From assembly GCA_046153695.1 (NCBI GenBank), contig JBJXEZ010000093.1, forward strand, positions 1 through 33,679: a DNA stretch of 33,679 nucleotides. Direction: 5' to 3'. Shown one piece after another: positions 1-7,278 of the stretch (position 1 is its first letter; every line of letters starts with the position of its first letter). The notes under the pieces were generated by a model, which ran no database searches, was not told where the DNA came from, and was given only the letters and a program-made list of their open reading frames with translations. This stretch comes from M3007 sp046153695. Lineage in GTDB: Bacteria; Bacteroidota; Bacteroidia; Chitinophagales; Saprospiraceae. The position numbers were made by a program, and so were the translations under genes.

Positions 1-44
1 CACAGACATTCTGGAGTTGATGCGCCCGTTTTTTTGAAAAAAAA

Positions 45-76
45 TCCCCCGCTGACAGCCGGAAGCCAACGGGGGA
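45..76 (-). terminator. Intrinsic terminator, minus strand
   Basis: A seven-base inverted repeat (TCCCCCG at 45-51, CGGGGGA at 70-76) is followed, when read on the minus strand, by eight consecutive T (plus-strand A at 37-44). It lies about 135 bp beyond the stop of the minus-strand gene at 212-568 and is the first good stop signal for that transcript. The rest of 1-211 shows no convincing gene. Confidence 0.7.
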
Positions 77-211
77 CAAGTCGTTTAAAGAAAACACTGG
101 CCACATCACTGTCGGTTTTGCTACGAATATTCCCGCCAAAGAGCGGGCTGATTCTTTCTGAATCCCAAAACCGGGGATGTTTTTTAATTTGACAAAGTAG
201 AACGGATAAGT

Positions 212-568
212 CTATGCTTTTGACTTATTGATCATGCCTTGGAGGAAACCGCCGATGCCGCCTCCGGCACCGCCCAGTACGCCGCCACCGAGCAGGGAAC
301 CAAGCAGACCGTTGGCCGTATCACCACCCAAAACGCCGCTCAGCATCCCGCCAACACTGGGATCACCCAACAGGCTGGCCACGGTACCGAGTACACCGCC
401 ACCAATGGCACCAGATGTAGCGCCGTCTTTCGGATTTTGTTTGAGCAATACGCCAGCGACGGCGCTGATGAGCGGCACAGCCCATGTGGCCGAACCGGCA
501 GGAAGGAACTTGTTGGCCAAAAAGCCAACAACAAGTGTGATTGCGGAGGAGATCAATGTGTTATTCAT
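212..568 (-). CDS. Glycine-rich hydrophobic small membrane protein, function unknown
   Basis: A 118-residue protein not assigned to a named family. The N-terminus (about residues 5-40) reads as one or two membrane segments, with no clear cleavage site. From about residue 48 to 112 the chain is Gly/Leu/Val-rich with many GxxxG and GG spacings, in the manner of glycine-zipper proteins, and it ends in a short basic tail (NKSKA). I expect an inner-membrane or pore-like helical-hairpin protein; this is inferred from composition only. The minus frame is preferred over the two long plus-strand ORFs covering the same bases because it has a good upstream promoter (627-657), a downstream terminator (45-76) and a membrane-protein composition, whereas the plus-strand products are low-complexity Pro/Ala/Thr chains. 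It follows batC on the same strand after a 121-bp gap. Confidence 0.7.
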   Translation of the reverse strand: MNNTLISSAITLVVGFLANKFLPAGSATWAVPLISAVAGVLLKQNPKDGATSGAIGGGVLGTVASLLGDPSVGGMLSGVLGGDTANGLLGSLLGGGVLGGAGGGIGGFLQGMINKSKA

Positions 569-626
569 GCGAATGACGTTTCGTTTTGTAGTGAAAAATG
601 ATCTTGCACTTTTATTCCGGCTTGGG

Positions 627-657
627 CAAATGTAGCCAATGAGTTGACTTAGCCAAA
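627..657 (-). promoter_or_regulatory. Bacteroidetes-type promoter for the 212-568 gene
   Basis: On the minus strand, TTTG (657-654) is followed after exactly 19 bases by TACATTTG (634-627). This matches the Bacteroidetes housekeeping promoter pattern (-33 TTTG, -7 TAnnTTTG). Transcription would start near 620, leaving a leader of about 50 bases before the ATG at 568. Both boxes and the spacing fit, so this is one of the two best promoter calls in the window. Confidence 0.65.
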
Positions 658-689
658 TACTTTTTTCGGATCATTTTTTTGATTGCGTT

Positions 690-1349
690 TCACCAATCTC
701 TTTTCACTCGCCCTGGATTCGCTTCGGGTGGCAATGCCCGATACCGCCGGGCATTTTTGATTTCCTCTTGCTCCACGGTGCCATCCAGCAACTGCCGGGC
801 TGCTGCTGCGGTCATCGTTCCCGACGGCGTTTGTTTTTGCTGTGGCTGCCGGGCCTGATCCAGTTGATAGTTGACCGACGGCGGCGGCGGGGGGGGGGGC
901 TGCCGCTGTGGCGGTGGGGGCGGCGGTTTCTGCTGTTCGCGTAGTTTGTTGCGGGCGATTTGCAGGTTTTTCTTCGCGTCGGCGCGGTTAGGTGCCTGGC
1001 GCAGGCTGCGTTCGTAGGAGGTGATAGCCTCTCGAAACTTGCCTGATTGCAGGTAGACGTTGCCGAGATTGAACAACGCATCGGCCTGCACCTCAGATGG
1101 CGTGGCACCCGCCATTTGGTACCGCTGCACAGCTATATCGAATTTACCCTGCTGGTAGGCTGCATTGCCGGCGTTGTACAGGGCTACCGGGTCGCCCAAG
1201 GCCTGCGCATAGGCGTTTTCCGCCTCGGAAAAATTTTTTTTGTCGTAGTAAACATCGCCAGCGCGGCGCTCGGTATGCACCGACTGGGCGGGCATGGCCG
1301 CCACCCAACCCACCAAAAACAAGGCAATCGCGATCTTGCTATTCATCAT
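690..1349 (-). CDS. batC: BatC-like TPR protein, exported
   Basis: A 219-residue protein with a signal peptide (about residues 1-21, ending near MPAQS), then two to three TPR units (about 29-125: AGDVYYDKKNFSEAENAYAQ, ALFNLGNVYLQSGKFREAIT). A proline-rich stretch follows (about 140-160) and a basic C-terminus. This is the usual layout of BatC, the periplasmic TPR partner of the BatA/BatB von Willebrand proteins in the Bat (Bacteroides aerotolerance) complex. The start lies 7 bp after the batB stop, so the two genes are probably one transcript. The poly-proline segment is encoded by an uninterrupted run of 11 C on the coding strand (plus-strand G at 889-899), a potential slippage site. Either of the first two ATG codons could be the start. 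The BatC name rests on the TPR architecture and adjacency to batB; TPR sequence alone is not diagnostic. Confidence 0.85.
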   Translation of the reverse strand: MMNSKIAIALFLVGWVAAMPAQSVHTERRAGDVYYDKKNFSEAENAYAQALGDPVALYNAGNAAYQQGKFDIAVQRYQMAGATPSEVQADALFNLGNVYLQSGKFREAITSYERSLRQAPNRADAKKNLQIARNKLREQQKPPPPPPQRQPPPPPPPSVNYQLDQARQPQQKQTPSGTMTAAAARQLLDGTVEQEEIKNARRYRALPPEANPGRVKRDW

Positions 1350-1356
1350 TCAACAT

Positions 1357-2340
1357 TCATTTGGCCTTCCGCCACCAGAGCACCTGCTCCAGCATGAGGA
1401 ACAACAGGCACGGCAGCAGCAGCCATTGAAAATAAAGGGCATATCCCGATTTTGCCTTTGTTTGCACGGCAGTTTTTTGCAACTGATCCAGATCCGCGAC
1501 AAGGGATTTGGCGGCTGAAGCATCACTAGCGAGGTACAGGGCGCCGCCGCCCGTTCGGGCCATTTCGCGCAAAAAGGCAGCATCAAGTCGGGTGCGTACC
1601 ACCTTGCCCGCTGCGTCGCGTTTGAGGCCGCCGCCGGGTAGGGGAATGGTACCGCCAGCAGCGGTCCCGACGCCCACCGTGTACAGTGACAAGCCGTCGT
1701 TACGGGCAGAACGGACTTGTTCAAGGGCGTTTTCTCCAAAATTTTCGCCATCGGTGAGCAGCACGAGCGCTCGCCCGGCCGCTGCATTGGACTCAAACAT
1801 TCGGCTGGCCAGTTCAATGGCCGAACCTGTGGCTGTTCCCTGATTGGCAATAAACTCCGGCCCTGCATTTTGCAAAAAAACCGCCAGCGCTTCGTAGTCC
1901 GTCGAGAGCGGCATCTGCGGGAAGGCATCGCCTGCGAAAAAGAGCAGGCCGATGCGGTTGCCCTCCAGCGCTTGCACGAGTTTTTGGGCAAACAGTTTGG
2001 CCTGTTCCAGGCGGTTGGGTGTAGCATCGCGGGCCAGCATGCTGCGGGAAATATCGAGCGCAAACACGATGTCCGCCCCCTGCCCGGTACCTGCGGCCTG
2101 TTTGACCAAACGCCTCGGGTTGGCAATGGCCAGTACTAAAAGCGCCAAAGCGAAGCCAAAAAGGGCGTTTTTCAACCAAAACCGCTGCGCGGAAAATCCG
2201 AGCAAGAGGCGTTGAGCCAGTTCGGGTGCTACAAGGCGTTTGAGCGTGCGTTGGCGCCAGCGCCAGTAGACCCTCAGGAGGAACACCTGAAGCGGCACCG
2301 CCCACAGCAAAAAAAGCAAATCAGGATTTTCAAAAGCCAT
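1357..2340 (-). CDS. batB: BatB-like von Willebrand factor A membrane protein
   Basis: A 327-residue inner-membrane protein with the BatA/BatB layout. There is an N-terminal membrane segment (about 5-25), a basic linker, a second segment (about 55-75, ending ...AIANPRR), a periplasmic VWA domain (about 88-285) and a last membrane segment (about 300-320). The VWA metal-ion site is visible: DISRS (DxSxS) near residues 95-99 and LLTDGENFG further on. Bat proteins are linked to stress tolerance in Bacteroidetes and spirochaetes and usually lie in a moxR-DUF58-batA-batB-batC-batD cluster. Here batB and batC are on the minus strand while batD is about 2 kb away on the other strand, and no moxR, DUF58 or batA is in view. 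I call BatB rather than BatA because batC follows directly; the two paralogues are hard to tell apart by eye. Confidence 0.88.
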   Translation of the reverse strand: MAFENPDLLFLLWAVPLQVFLLRVYWRWRQRTLKRLVAPELAQRLLLGFSAQRFWLKNALFGFALALLVLAIANPRRLVKQAAGTGQGADIVFALDISRSMLARDATPNRLEQAKLFAQKLVQALEGNRIGLLFFAGDAFPQMPLSTDYEALAVFLQNAGPEFIANQGTATGSAIELASRMFESNAAAGRALVLLTDGENFGENALEQVRSARNDGLSLYTVGVGTAAGGTIPLPGGGLKRDAAGKVVRTRLDAAFLREMARTGGGALYLASDASAAKSLVADLDQLQKTAVQTKAKSGYALYFQWLLLPCLLFLMLEQVLWWRKAK

Positions 2341-2377
2341 CGGTCGGGCGGTTATTGATCGGGCCGTACGGCTCGGA

Positions 2378-3184
2378 TCAAAGGTAGTAAGCTAAGCGGA
2401 GCGACAGCATACTGAACGTTCCCCGGGAGTCCTCCTTCCGCCAGGCGTTTGTTTTCGGGTCGATGACGGTGCCATTGTCGGAGGTCATGTCGGTAAACTG
2501 TTGTTGGTAGCCTATACCAACCACCATTGAGCCGCCGTTGGGACGCTCGAATTCCACGGAAAAAATGAGCTGCCAGGACAACGACAGCGGCGCGGTTTCC
2601 TTTATGATGACCTCATCTTCTGCCTGAACGGGCGCAGTTCCACGGATGTCGCCGATGGCCCGGGTGCGAAACCCTAGCACGAGGCCGCCATCAATATTGG
2701 GCCGGATGTCCAGATCACCCAAACGACCGATAGGGTCGAAGCGGAGCCGGCCGCCGAGCGGGATTTCCAGGTACGTCAGGTGGTAGGTGAGGCGCGAGCC
2801 TAATGGGAGTGTATCCAGCAGGGGCGTGCTCAGGTCAGTCTCGGGCCAATAACTGCCCTGCGAGTGGTTAGTGAGCAGGGTACCGCCCTGGTTGAGACCA
2901 AGGCCGATACCGGTGACGAACGCCAGGCCACCTTCCGTTTTTTTCAGGTTCGGAAATTCCAATTCTGCGCCAAACTTCACGCCCCAGTTGGTACCGACCC
3001 CCTCGATGAGTTTGTCTTCGGTGCGCAGCCATGACCATGTGGGCGCAACCTGAAAACCGCCGCGAACGCCGCCGCTGCGGGGTCTGTAATTATCCTGTCT
3101 TGCACCGGTAGGCGTACCGGCCTGTGCGAGCATGGTCGTTTGAAAAGCCAATAAAAAGCCGAATGCCAAAGCAATTATTCGCAT
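2378..3184 (-). CDS. Exported outer-membrane beta-barrel-like protein
   Basis: A 268-residue protein with a clear signal peptide (residues 1-20, MRIIALAF...TTMLAQ). The mature chain alternates polar and hydrophobic residues in amphipathic strands (for example LTYHLTYLEIPLGGRLRF, LSWQLIFSVEF, GSMVVGIGYQQQF) and ends in an aromatic/hydrophobic C-terminal strand (MLSLRLAYYL). This is the pattern of Bacteroidetes outer-membrane beta-barrel (PorT/OmpW-like) proteins. I cannot assign a specific family. The gene lies 37 bp upstream of batB on the same strand and could share its transcript. It is divergent from gldB, with a MITE-like element in the gap. Confidence 0.75.
   Translation of the reverse strand: MRIIALAFGFLLAFQTTMLAQAGTPTGARQDNYRPRSGGVRGGFQVAPTWSWLRTEDKLIEGVGTNWGVKFGAELEFPNLKKTEGGLAFVTGIGLGLNQGGTLLTNHSQGSYWPETDLSTPLLDTLPLGSRLTYHLTYLEIPLGGRLRFDPIGRLGDLDIRPNIDGGLVLGFRTRAIGDIRGTAPVQAEDEVIIKETAPLSLSWQLIFSVEFERPNGGSMVVGIGYQQQFTDMTSDNGTVIDPKTNAWRKEDSRGTFSMLSLRLAYYL
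2379..2386 (-). promoter_or_regulatory. Possible -7 box ahead of batB
   Basis: The minus strand reads TACCTTTG here, an exact TAnnTTTG match 39 bases before the batB ATG, overlapping the last codons of the upstream gene. No TTTG is found at the expected distance, and such octamers are expected by chance in a window this size, so this is weak. Confidence 0.25.
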
Positions 3185-3250
3185 AACGTGTAGTTCTTTT
3201 GCGTGTTAAAAAATCAGGGTGACGCGAAAGAAGGATGAGCAGCGGATTAA

Positions 3251-3356
3251 GAGCCTATTTAACATTTAGTGCCGAGGCGAAAGCGAGCAATTTTTGTTTC
3301 AAGCAAGGCAAAATTTGCGACTTGCACAGCCCGGCTACTAATTTTCAAACACGCTC
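3251..3356. mobile_element. MITE-like element copy 1 (106 bp)
   Basis: A short inverted-repeat element with ends GAGCCTATTTAAC and CAAACACGCTC (imperfect), flanked on both sides by TAA (3248-3250 and 3357-3359). Its interior (from TTTAGTGCCGAGGCGAAA through CAAGGCAAAATTTGC to CAGCCCGGCTACTAA) closely matches the copy at 6218-6377 but is shorter, as by an internal deletion. It lies between the divergent beta-barrel gene and gldB. No coding capacity. Confidence 0.75.
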
Positions 3357-3413
3357 TAACGCACCCTGTCCTCGTTTCCCGGCGCTAAAATCGCAGAATT
3401 TTCTCGTTGACCT

Positions 3414-4454
3414 ATGACCAATCCGTTTATTTCCAATTTCGCCCGCAGCATTTTGTTGTTGATACTTGTTTTTGTAACCGCTTGCCTCGGTGATGCGTCC
3501 AAAAAAATCCCGGATGTGTCGCATGTTTCGGTACAAGTCAAGATACATCGATTTGATCAGGATATGTTCGCACTTGATACCGCCAACCTGCAGGCTGGCT
3601 TGGATCAACTCGCCCAAAAGCACCCGGACTTCCTCCCGTTTTTCCTCAATGAGATCGCCCACGACCAGACCAACCCGGACGAAACGCCCCTTGAGGCCAT
3701 TATCGGGTTTGTTACCGCCCCGCAAGTGCGGCGGCTCAATGACTCCTGCCAGGCTACCTTCTCTGATTTGACCCGCCTGACCGCCGATTTGGAGCAAATG
3801 CTGCGCTACTACCGCTACCATTTCCCCGAACGCCCGTTGCCGCAGTTCACGACCGCCATTACCGAGTTTGTGGGCGATGCCTATGCCGTGAACGACAGCA
3901 CCGTGATGATCGGACTGGATTTGTTCCTCGGTGAAAATTTTTCCGGTTACAACCCCGACTACTTCCCGCAGTACCTGCGGAAGCAGTTCGACCCCAAGTA
4001 TGTGCCCGTCAAGGTGGCGCTGGCCCTTGCCAGTCGCATCGTCGGGCAGCCGCCGGGCGAGCACATTCTGGATTACATGGTGAACAATGGCAAGGTGCTG
4101 CACGTCATGGACTTGCTTCTGCCCAATGTGTCTGAAAGCACGAAAATGGGCTACACCCAAGAGCAACTCGACGGCTGCTATGCCAACGAACAGGGTGTGT
4201 GGGCACGGTTGTTGGAACTTGAAGTGCTACACCAGCCGCTCAACAACAAAAACCAGAAAATAGTGATGCCCAGCCCGAGTACCGACATTGTTTTTCAGGA
4301 ATCGCCCGGCGAGATCGGCAACTGGGTGGGCTGGCAAGTCGTGAAAGCCTATCTGGAGCGGTACCCGGAAACGACCGTTCAGGCGCTGCTAAACGCTCGG
4401 GACTCGCAGCAGTTTTTGGAAAAAGCAAAATACAAACCGAAGCGTACCAACTGA
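3414..4454 (+). CDS. gldB: Gliding-motility lipoprotein GldB-like
   Basis: A 346-residue lipoprotein. The N-terminus has a hydrophobic signal (about 12-23) ending in a lipobox VTAC with Cys24 as the lipidated residue. The mature part starts with a typical GldB opening (VSVQVKIHRFDQDMFALD) and carries the conserved central block VMIGLDLFLGENFSGYN...YFPQYLRKQFDPKYVPVKVALALASRIVG. In Flavobacterium, GldB is an essential membrane lipoprotein of the gliding/T9SS-associated machinery; homologues also occur in non-gliding Bacteroidetes. The TGA stop shares one base with the batD ATG (TGATG at 4452-4456), so batD is probably translationally coupled to it. The length fits the family. Confidence 0.85.
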   Translation: MTNPFISNFARSILLLILVFVTACLGDASKKIPDVSHVSVQVKIHRFDQDMFALDTANLQAGLDQLAQKHPDFLPFFLNEIAHDQTNPDETPLEAIIGFVTAPQVRRLNDSCQATFSDLTRLTADLEQMLRYYRYHFPERPLPQFTTAITEFVGDAYAVNDSTVMIGLDLFLGENFSGYNPDYFPQYLRKQFDPKYVPVKVALALASRIVGQPPGEHILDYMVNNGKVLHVMDLLLPNVSESTKMGYTQEQLDGCYANEQGVWARLLELEVLHQPLNNKNQKIVMPSPSTDIVFQESPGEIGNWVGWQVVKAYLERYPETTVQALLNARDSQQFLEKAKYKPKRTN

Positions 4455-6190
4455 TGCGGGCATTTTTTCTACTCGTTTCTCTTTTTTTGACAGGCAGCAC
4501 AGGGCTGTCGGCGCAAGGCTCTATCCTGTTTGAAGCCGAAGGGCCGAGTCGGGAGGTGGCCGATGGCAGCAGTTTTGAAGTGGTTTTTTCACTGAAAAAC
4601 GCCACCGCTCAGCGGTTTGTGCCCCCGGATTTCAAAGGATTCCGCATCGTTGGCGGGCCTTCGGAAACACGCAGCGCCGGTTTCGTCAACGGGAAATCGT
4701 ACCAACAGCAATCCTGGGCGTATCAGTTGGAAGCGGGCGACCCCGGCACCTATACTATCGGTATTGCCGTAGCCCAAACGGGCAGCCAAACCCTGCGCAC
4801 GCAGCCGCTTGTGGTGCGAGTGGGAAAGGCTAAAAAAGCGGGCAAGCCCCAAAAAAGTGCTCCCGGCACGGACGACCGCCTGTTCGTCAGCACCGAACTG
4901 GACCGGGAAACGGCCTGGGTAGGCCAGCAGGTGATTTGTCAGATAAAATTATACACACAGGTCAATGTATCCGAGTACGACATCCTGGAACTGCCGCAGC
5001 CGGAAGGAGTTTTCGCGCAGGAGCGCCGGCGTTTCGATACCCGTGTGGAGTACCAAACCGTACAGCGAAAAAAATATGCGGTGCGCACCCTGTATGAAAT
5101 GGCGCTTTTCCCGCAGCAGTCTGGCGTGATCGCCATCGGCCCCGCGCATGTGCGCCTCGGCGTGGAACCTTCGGGCGGAGGGCTGCGGGCGCTGCTGGGG
5201 TCCGTGCCAATGTTGTTGCAAACCCCGCCGGTTTCGCTCCATGTGAAACCGTTGCCCGAGCCAGCTCCCGCCAACTTCTCCGGCGGGGTAGGCACCTACT
5301 CCTGGACGGTCGTTGCAGACAAAACCACCCTGAGCACCGACGACGCGCTCACCCTCACCGTGAGCATCGAAGGCAACGGCGACCCGCGCCGTTTTGCCAA
5401 CCCGCGCTTTTCTCTACCCGACGGGCTGGAGGTTTTTGAACCAAAAGCACTGGAGCAGGAAGAATACGAAACCGGTGAGCAGTATGTGCACGCCTGTAAA
5501 TTGGAGTACGTTGTTTTGCCCAAAGAGCCGGGCGCATACACCTTGTCGCCAGAACTGATTGTATTCGACCCCGACAGCAACCAGTACCGCACACTTCGCA
5601 CGGAGCAGCCTGTCCCGCTCTCGATAACTCGCGGCCCCAATTACGGCAAAAACCAAGCGCCATTGGATACGATCCAAACGACAATGGCCGAGCCAAACCG
5701 ACTGGATATCTTTTGGCAGCAAGCAATACGTTGGTTCCCAACCCTCGCATTCGGAGGCCTTGTGGCCGGGCTGATAACCACAGCGACCGTGTTTTTCTTC
5801 CGAAGGATGAAAAAAAAGGCCGCCGCGCCGCAAGTGCAGCAGCAGCCCAAAACCAACCAGCGCCAGTTGCGCAGCCGGTTACAGGAACTGGAGCGGCAGA
5901 GCCGGCAGGGCCAAGATCCGAAAGCATTTTACCACGAATTACTCCGGGCTGTCCAACACCGTGCGGCCACCAAACTGGGGTGCGAGCCAGCGGAACTGAC
6001 CGAGCAAGTCATGCTGAAAAAACTGGCTGAACGCGGCGTGCCCCAACCCGTGTCGGAGGCTTTGGCGCGGGTATGGCAAGCTTGCGAAACCTCGGTCTTT
6101 TCAGGCCAGGCCAGTATCGAAGCCATGCGCCCGACATGGGAAATGGCCGATGCAGCCATGCGCGAACTGGACGCGGCGCTGCCGGGTTGA
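4454..6190 (+). CDS. batD: BatD-like membrane protein (oxygen tolerance protein)
   Basis: A 578-residue exported protein: signal peptide (about 1-21, ending GLSAQG), then several Ig-like beta-rich repeats (about 22-400). It matches the BatD pattern, with an opening such as FEAEGPSREVADGSSFEVVFSLKNA, the block FRIVGGPSETRSAGFVNGKSYQQQSWAYQLEAGDPGTYTI (given here as two adjoining pieces, the second starting at WAYQ) and the later DDALTLTVSIEGNGDPRRFANP. A membrane segment lies near 425-450, followed by a basic cytoplasmic helical tail (about 455-578). BatD is the large periplasmic member of the Bat system. Coupling to gldB is odd, because BatD is normally beside BatA-C; batB and batC lie on the opposite strand 2-3 kb away. 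A MITE-like element begins 27 bp after the stop. Confidence 0.87.
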   Translation: MRAFFLLVSLFLTGSTGLSAQGSILFEAEGPSREVADGSSFEVVFSLKNATAQRFVPPDFKGFRIVGGPSETRSAGFVNGKSYQQQSWAYQLEAGDPGTYTIGIAVAQTGSQTLRTQPLVVRVGKAKKAGKPQKSAPGTDDRLFVSTELDRETAWVGQQVICQIKLYTQVNVSEYDILELPQPEGVFAQERRRFDTRVEYQTVQRKKYAVRTLYEMALFPQQSGVIAIGPAHVRLGVEPSGGGLRALLGSVPMLLQTPPVSLHVKPLPEPAPANFSGGVGTYSWTVVADKTTLSTDDALTLTVSIEGNGDPRRFANPRFSLPDGLEVFEPKALEQEEYETGEQYVHACKLEYVVLPKEPGAYTLSPELIVFDPDSNQYRTLRTEQPVPLSITRGPNYGKNQAPLDTIQTTMAEPNRLDIFWQQAIRWFPTLAFGGLVAGLITTATVFFFRRMKKKAAAPQVQQQPKTNQRQLRSRLQELERQSRQGQDPKAFYHELLRAVQHRAATKLGCEPAELTEQVMLKKLAERGVPQPVSEALARVWQACETSVFSGQASIEAMRPTWEMADAAMRELDAALPG

Positions 6191-6217
6191 CACCGTTTTT
6201 TTTCAACAATTGAGTAA

Positions 6218-6377
6218 GAGCGTGTTTAAAATTTAGTGCCGAGGCGAAAGGGAGCAAATTTTATTTCAGGCAAGGCATAATTTGCAGCCGTAGCCGGGCA
6301 CCTACAGCGAAAATTTTAACGCGGTATGAAGCAAAATTTGCCGCTTGCAGCCCGGCTACTAAATTTTAAACACGCTC
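6218..6377. mobile_element. MITE-like element copy 2 (160 bp)
   Basis: Perfect 20-bp terminal inverted repeats starting GAGCGTGTTTAAAATTTAGT, flanked by TAA direct repeats (6215-6217 and 6378-6380). The interior is itself a weak long hairpin (AGCAAATTTTATTTC...GAAGCAAAATTTGC) and shares its sequence with the copy at 3251-3356. GAGC-type ends and a 3-bp TNA target repeat recall the IS1031-like branch of the IS5 family, so it may be a non-autonomous derivative. It lies just after batD and may also act as a transcription stop. Confidence 0.82.
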
Positions 6378-6441
6378 TAAACCTCTCGTCGGAGTTTTCG
6401 TCCAAGCGTGCATCACAATCCAAACACATAATTTTTTATCT

Positions 6442-6816
6442 ATGAAAAAGTACCTGTTTTTGATCATCGCTGTTCTCGCTTTGACTGCTACCGCTCAAGC
6501 CCAACAAACCCCCACTGCCGACAAGCGGGAAGACGTGCGCGACCGCCGCGAAGATGTGCGTGACCGCAAGGAAAATAAACGAGACCGCCGCGAAGACGGG
6601 CGCGATCGCCGCGAAGACAAGCGTGATAAACGCGAGGACAAGCGTGATGCCAAACACGATGGCGGACGTCGCGACAAAATGGAGGACCGCCGCGATGCAC
6701 GTGAAGACGTGCGCGACAAAAAGGAAGACAAGCGCGACAAAAAAGAAGACAAGCGCGACCGCAAGGAAGATAAACATGACCGCCGCGAAGACCGCCGCGA
6801 CCGAAAAAACGGTTAG
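6442..6816 (+). CDS. Exported polyampholyte protein of charged heptad repeats
   Basis: A 124-residue protein with a textbook signal peptide (residues 1-20, MKKYLFLIIAVLALTATAQA). The rest (about 27-124) consists almost entirely of heptads of the type DRREDVR, DKREDKR, DRKEDKR, about fourteen of them, with one irregular patch (AKHDGGRRDKMED near 70-82). About three quarters of the mature residues are Arg, Lys, Asp or Glu, with no Cys or aromatic residues. Such sequences form isolated charged helices (ER/K type) or stay disordered. It is exported and could be a periplasmic spacer or a polyelectrolyte binding cations, acids or cell-wall polymer; no function is known to me. The DNA repeats the heptad as an imperfect 21-bp unit. 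It lies alone between two MITE-like elements. Confidence 0.8.
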   Translation: MKKYLFLIIAVLALTATAQAQQTPTADKREDVRDRREDVRDRKENKRDRREDGRDRREDKRDKREDKRDAKHDGGRRDKMEDRRDAREDVRDKKEDKRDKKEDKRDRKEDKHDRREDRRDRKNG

Positions 6817-6830
6817 AAACCTTCCGGTTT

Positions 6831-6886
6831 TAGAGAGTTTCTGGTTGGTGATAAGTACCGATGAAAGAATAACCAGGAACCCTCTA
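6831..6886. repeat. Inverted repeat downstream of the charged-repeat gene
   Basis: TAGAGAGTTTCTGGTT (6831-6846) and AACCAGGAACCCTCTA (6871-6886) form a 16-bp inverted repeat with two mismatches and a 24-base loop, 14 bp after the stop of the charged-repeat gene. Its arms (GTTTCTGGTT) resemble the unit of the large repeat cluster at 13255-13399, so it may belong to the same dispersed family. It could end transcription, although no T-tract follows. Confidence 0.5.
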
Positions 6887-6902
6887 AGAGCGTGTTTAGA
6901 AT
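6885..6902. repeat. Solo end of a MITE-like element
   Basis: TAA followed by GAGCGTGTTTAGAAT matches the left end and flanking triplet of the MITE-like copies at 6218 and 6948. No matching right end follows before the complete copy starts at 6948, so this looks like a truncated or interrupted copy. Confidence 0.4.
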
Positions 6903-6947
6903 AAAGGAATCGCGCTTGGTTTTGTCATTTTGACAAAATAGAACTAA

Positions 6948-7108
6948 GAGCGTGTTTAATTTTAACATTCGGATGGCAGGGCGATTCAATTTTATTCTGA
7001 CCAAGGCATTTTTTTCAGGCGTATGTGGGCAATACGGCGAAAAAAAATAACGCAGGGCAGGATAAAATTGGACGGCCTGACGCCGAAATGTTAAATTTAA
7101 ACACGCTC
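6948..7108. mobile_element. MITE-like element copy 3 (161 bp)
   Basis: Ends GAGCGTGTTTAA and TTAAACACGCTC, flanked by TAA (6945-6947 and 7109-7111). The body folds as one long imperfect hairpin: GGCGTATTGCCCACATACGCC-type pairing at the centre, with CAATTTTATT pairing to the ATAAAATTG arm further out. The interior differs from copies 1 and 2 except for a shared CAAGGCA motif, so the ends define the family. It lies 17 bp beyond the stop of the small transporter subunit and may end that transcript. With the neighbouring repeats it accounts for most of the non-coding stretch 6817-7125. Confidence 0.8.
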
Positions 7109-7125
7109 TAACCTGAAACCAGGCA

Positions 7126-7266
7126 TCAACCCCCTCTCGGGAAATTGTCATTATTTTCCGATTCGTCTGGTGGAGCGGTGCGCAACACTTTTATGAAAAA
7201 ATAAGCGGCGACGGCTATGACAATGCCATTGGCCGCCAAAAACATGATGAGTGCGGATGTGGTCAT
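7126..7266 (-). CDS. MetS-like small subunit of the NSS transporter
   Basis: A 46-residue single-pass membrane protein: MTTSALIMFLAANGIVIAVA is the membrane helix, followed by a short basic-then-acidic cytosolic tail (KVLRTAPPDESENND) ending FPRGG. The ATG lies 12 bp after the stop of the NSS transporter gene on the same strand, so the two are surely co-transcribed. In Corynebacterium glutamicum the methionine/alanine NSS importer MetP needs a tiny single-helix partner, MetS, encoded directly downstream. Size, topology and position match, but I cannot verify sequence homology by eye. Read from the sequence: ATG at 7266, TGA at 7128-7126. Confidence 0.75.
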   Translation of the reverse strand: MTTSALIMFLAANGIVIAVAAYFFIKVLRTAPPDESENNDNFPRGG

Positions 7267-7278
7267 TTTCTTGTGTTT

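Noticed and set aside
228..635. Plus-strand frames over the glycine-rich gene
   Set aside because: Low-complexity Pro/Ala/Thr products, no promoter; the minus frame has promoter and terminator.
1350..2126. 258-residue minus-strand frame overlapping batB
   Set aside because: Same strand, wrong frame; batB has the VWA metal site and membrane segments.
3345..4166. 273-residue minus-strand open frame
   Set aside because: Antisense to gldB, which has a lipobox and conserved blocks.
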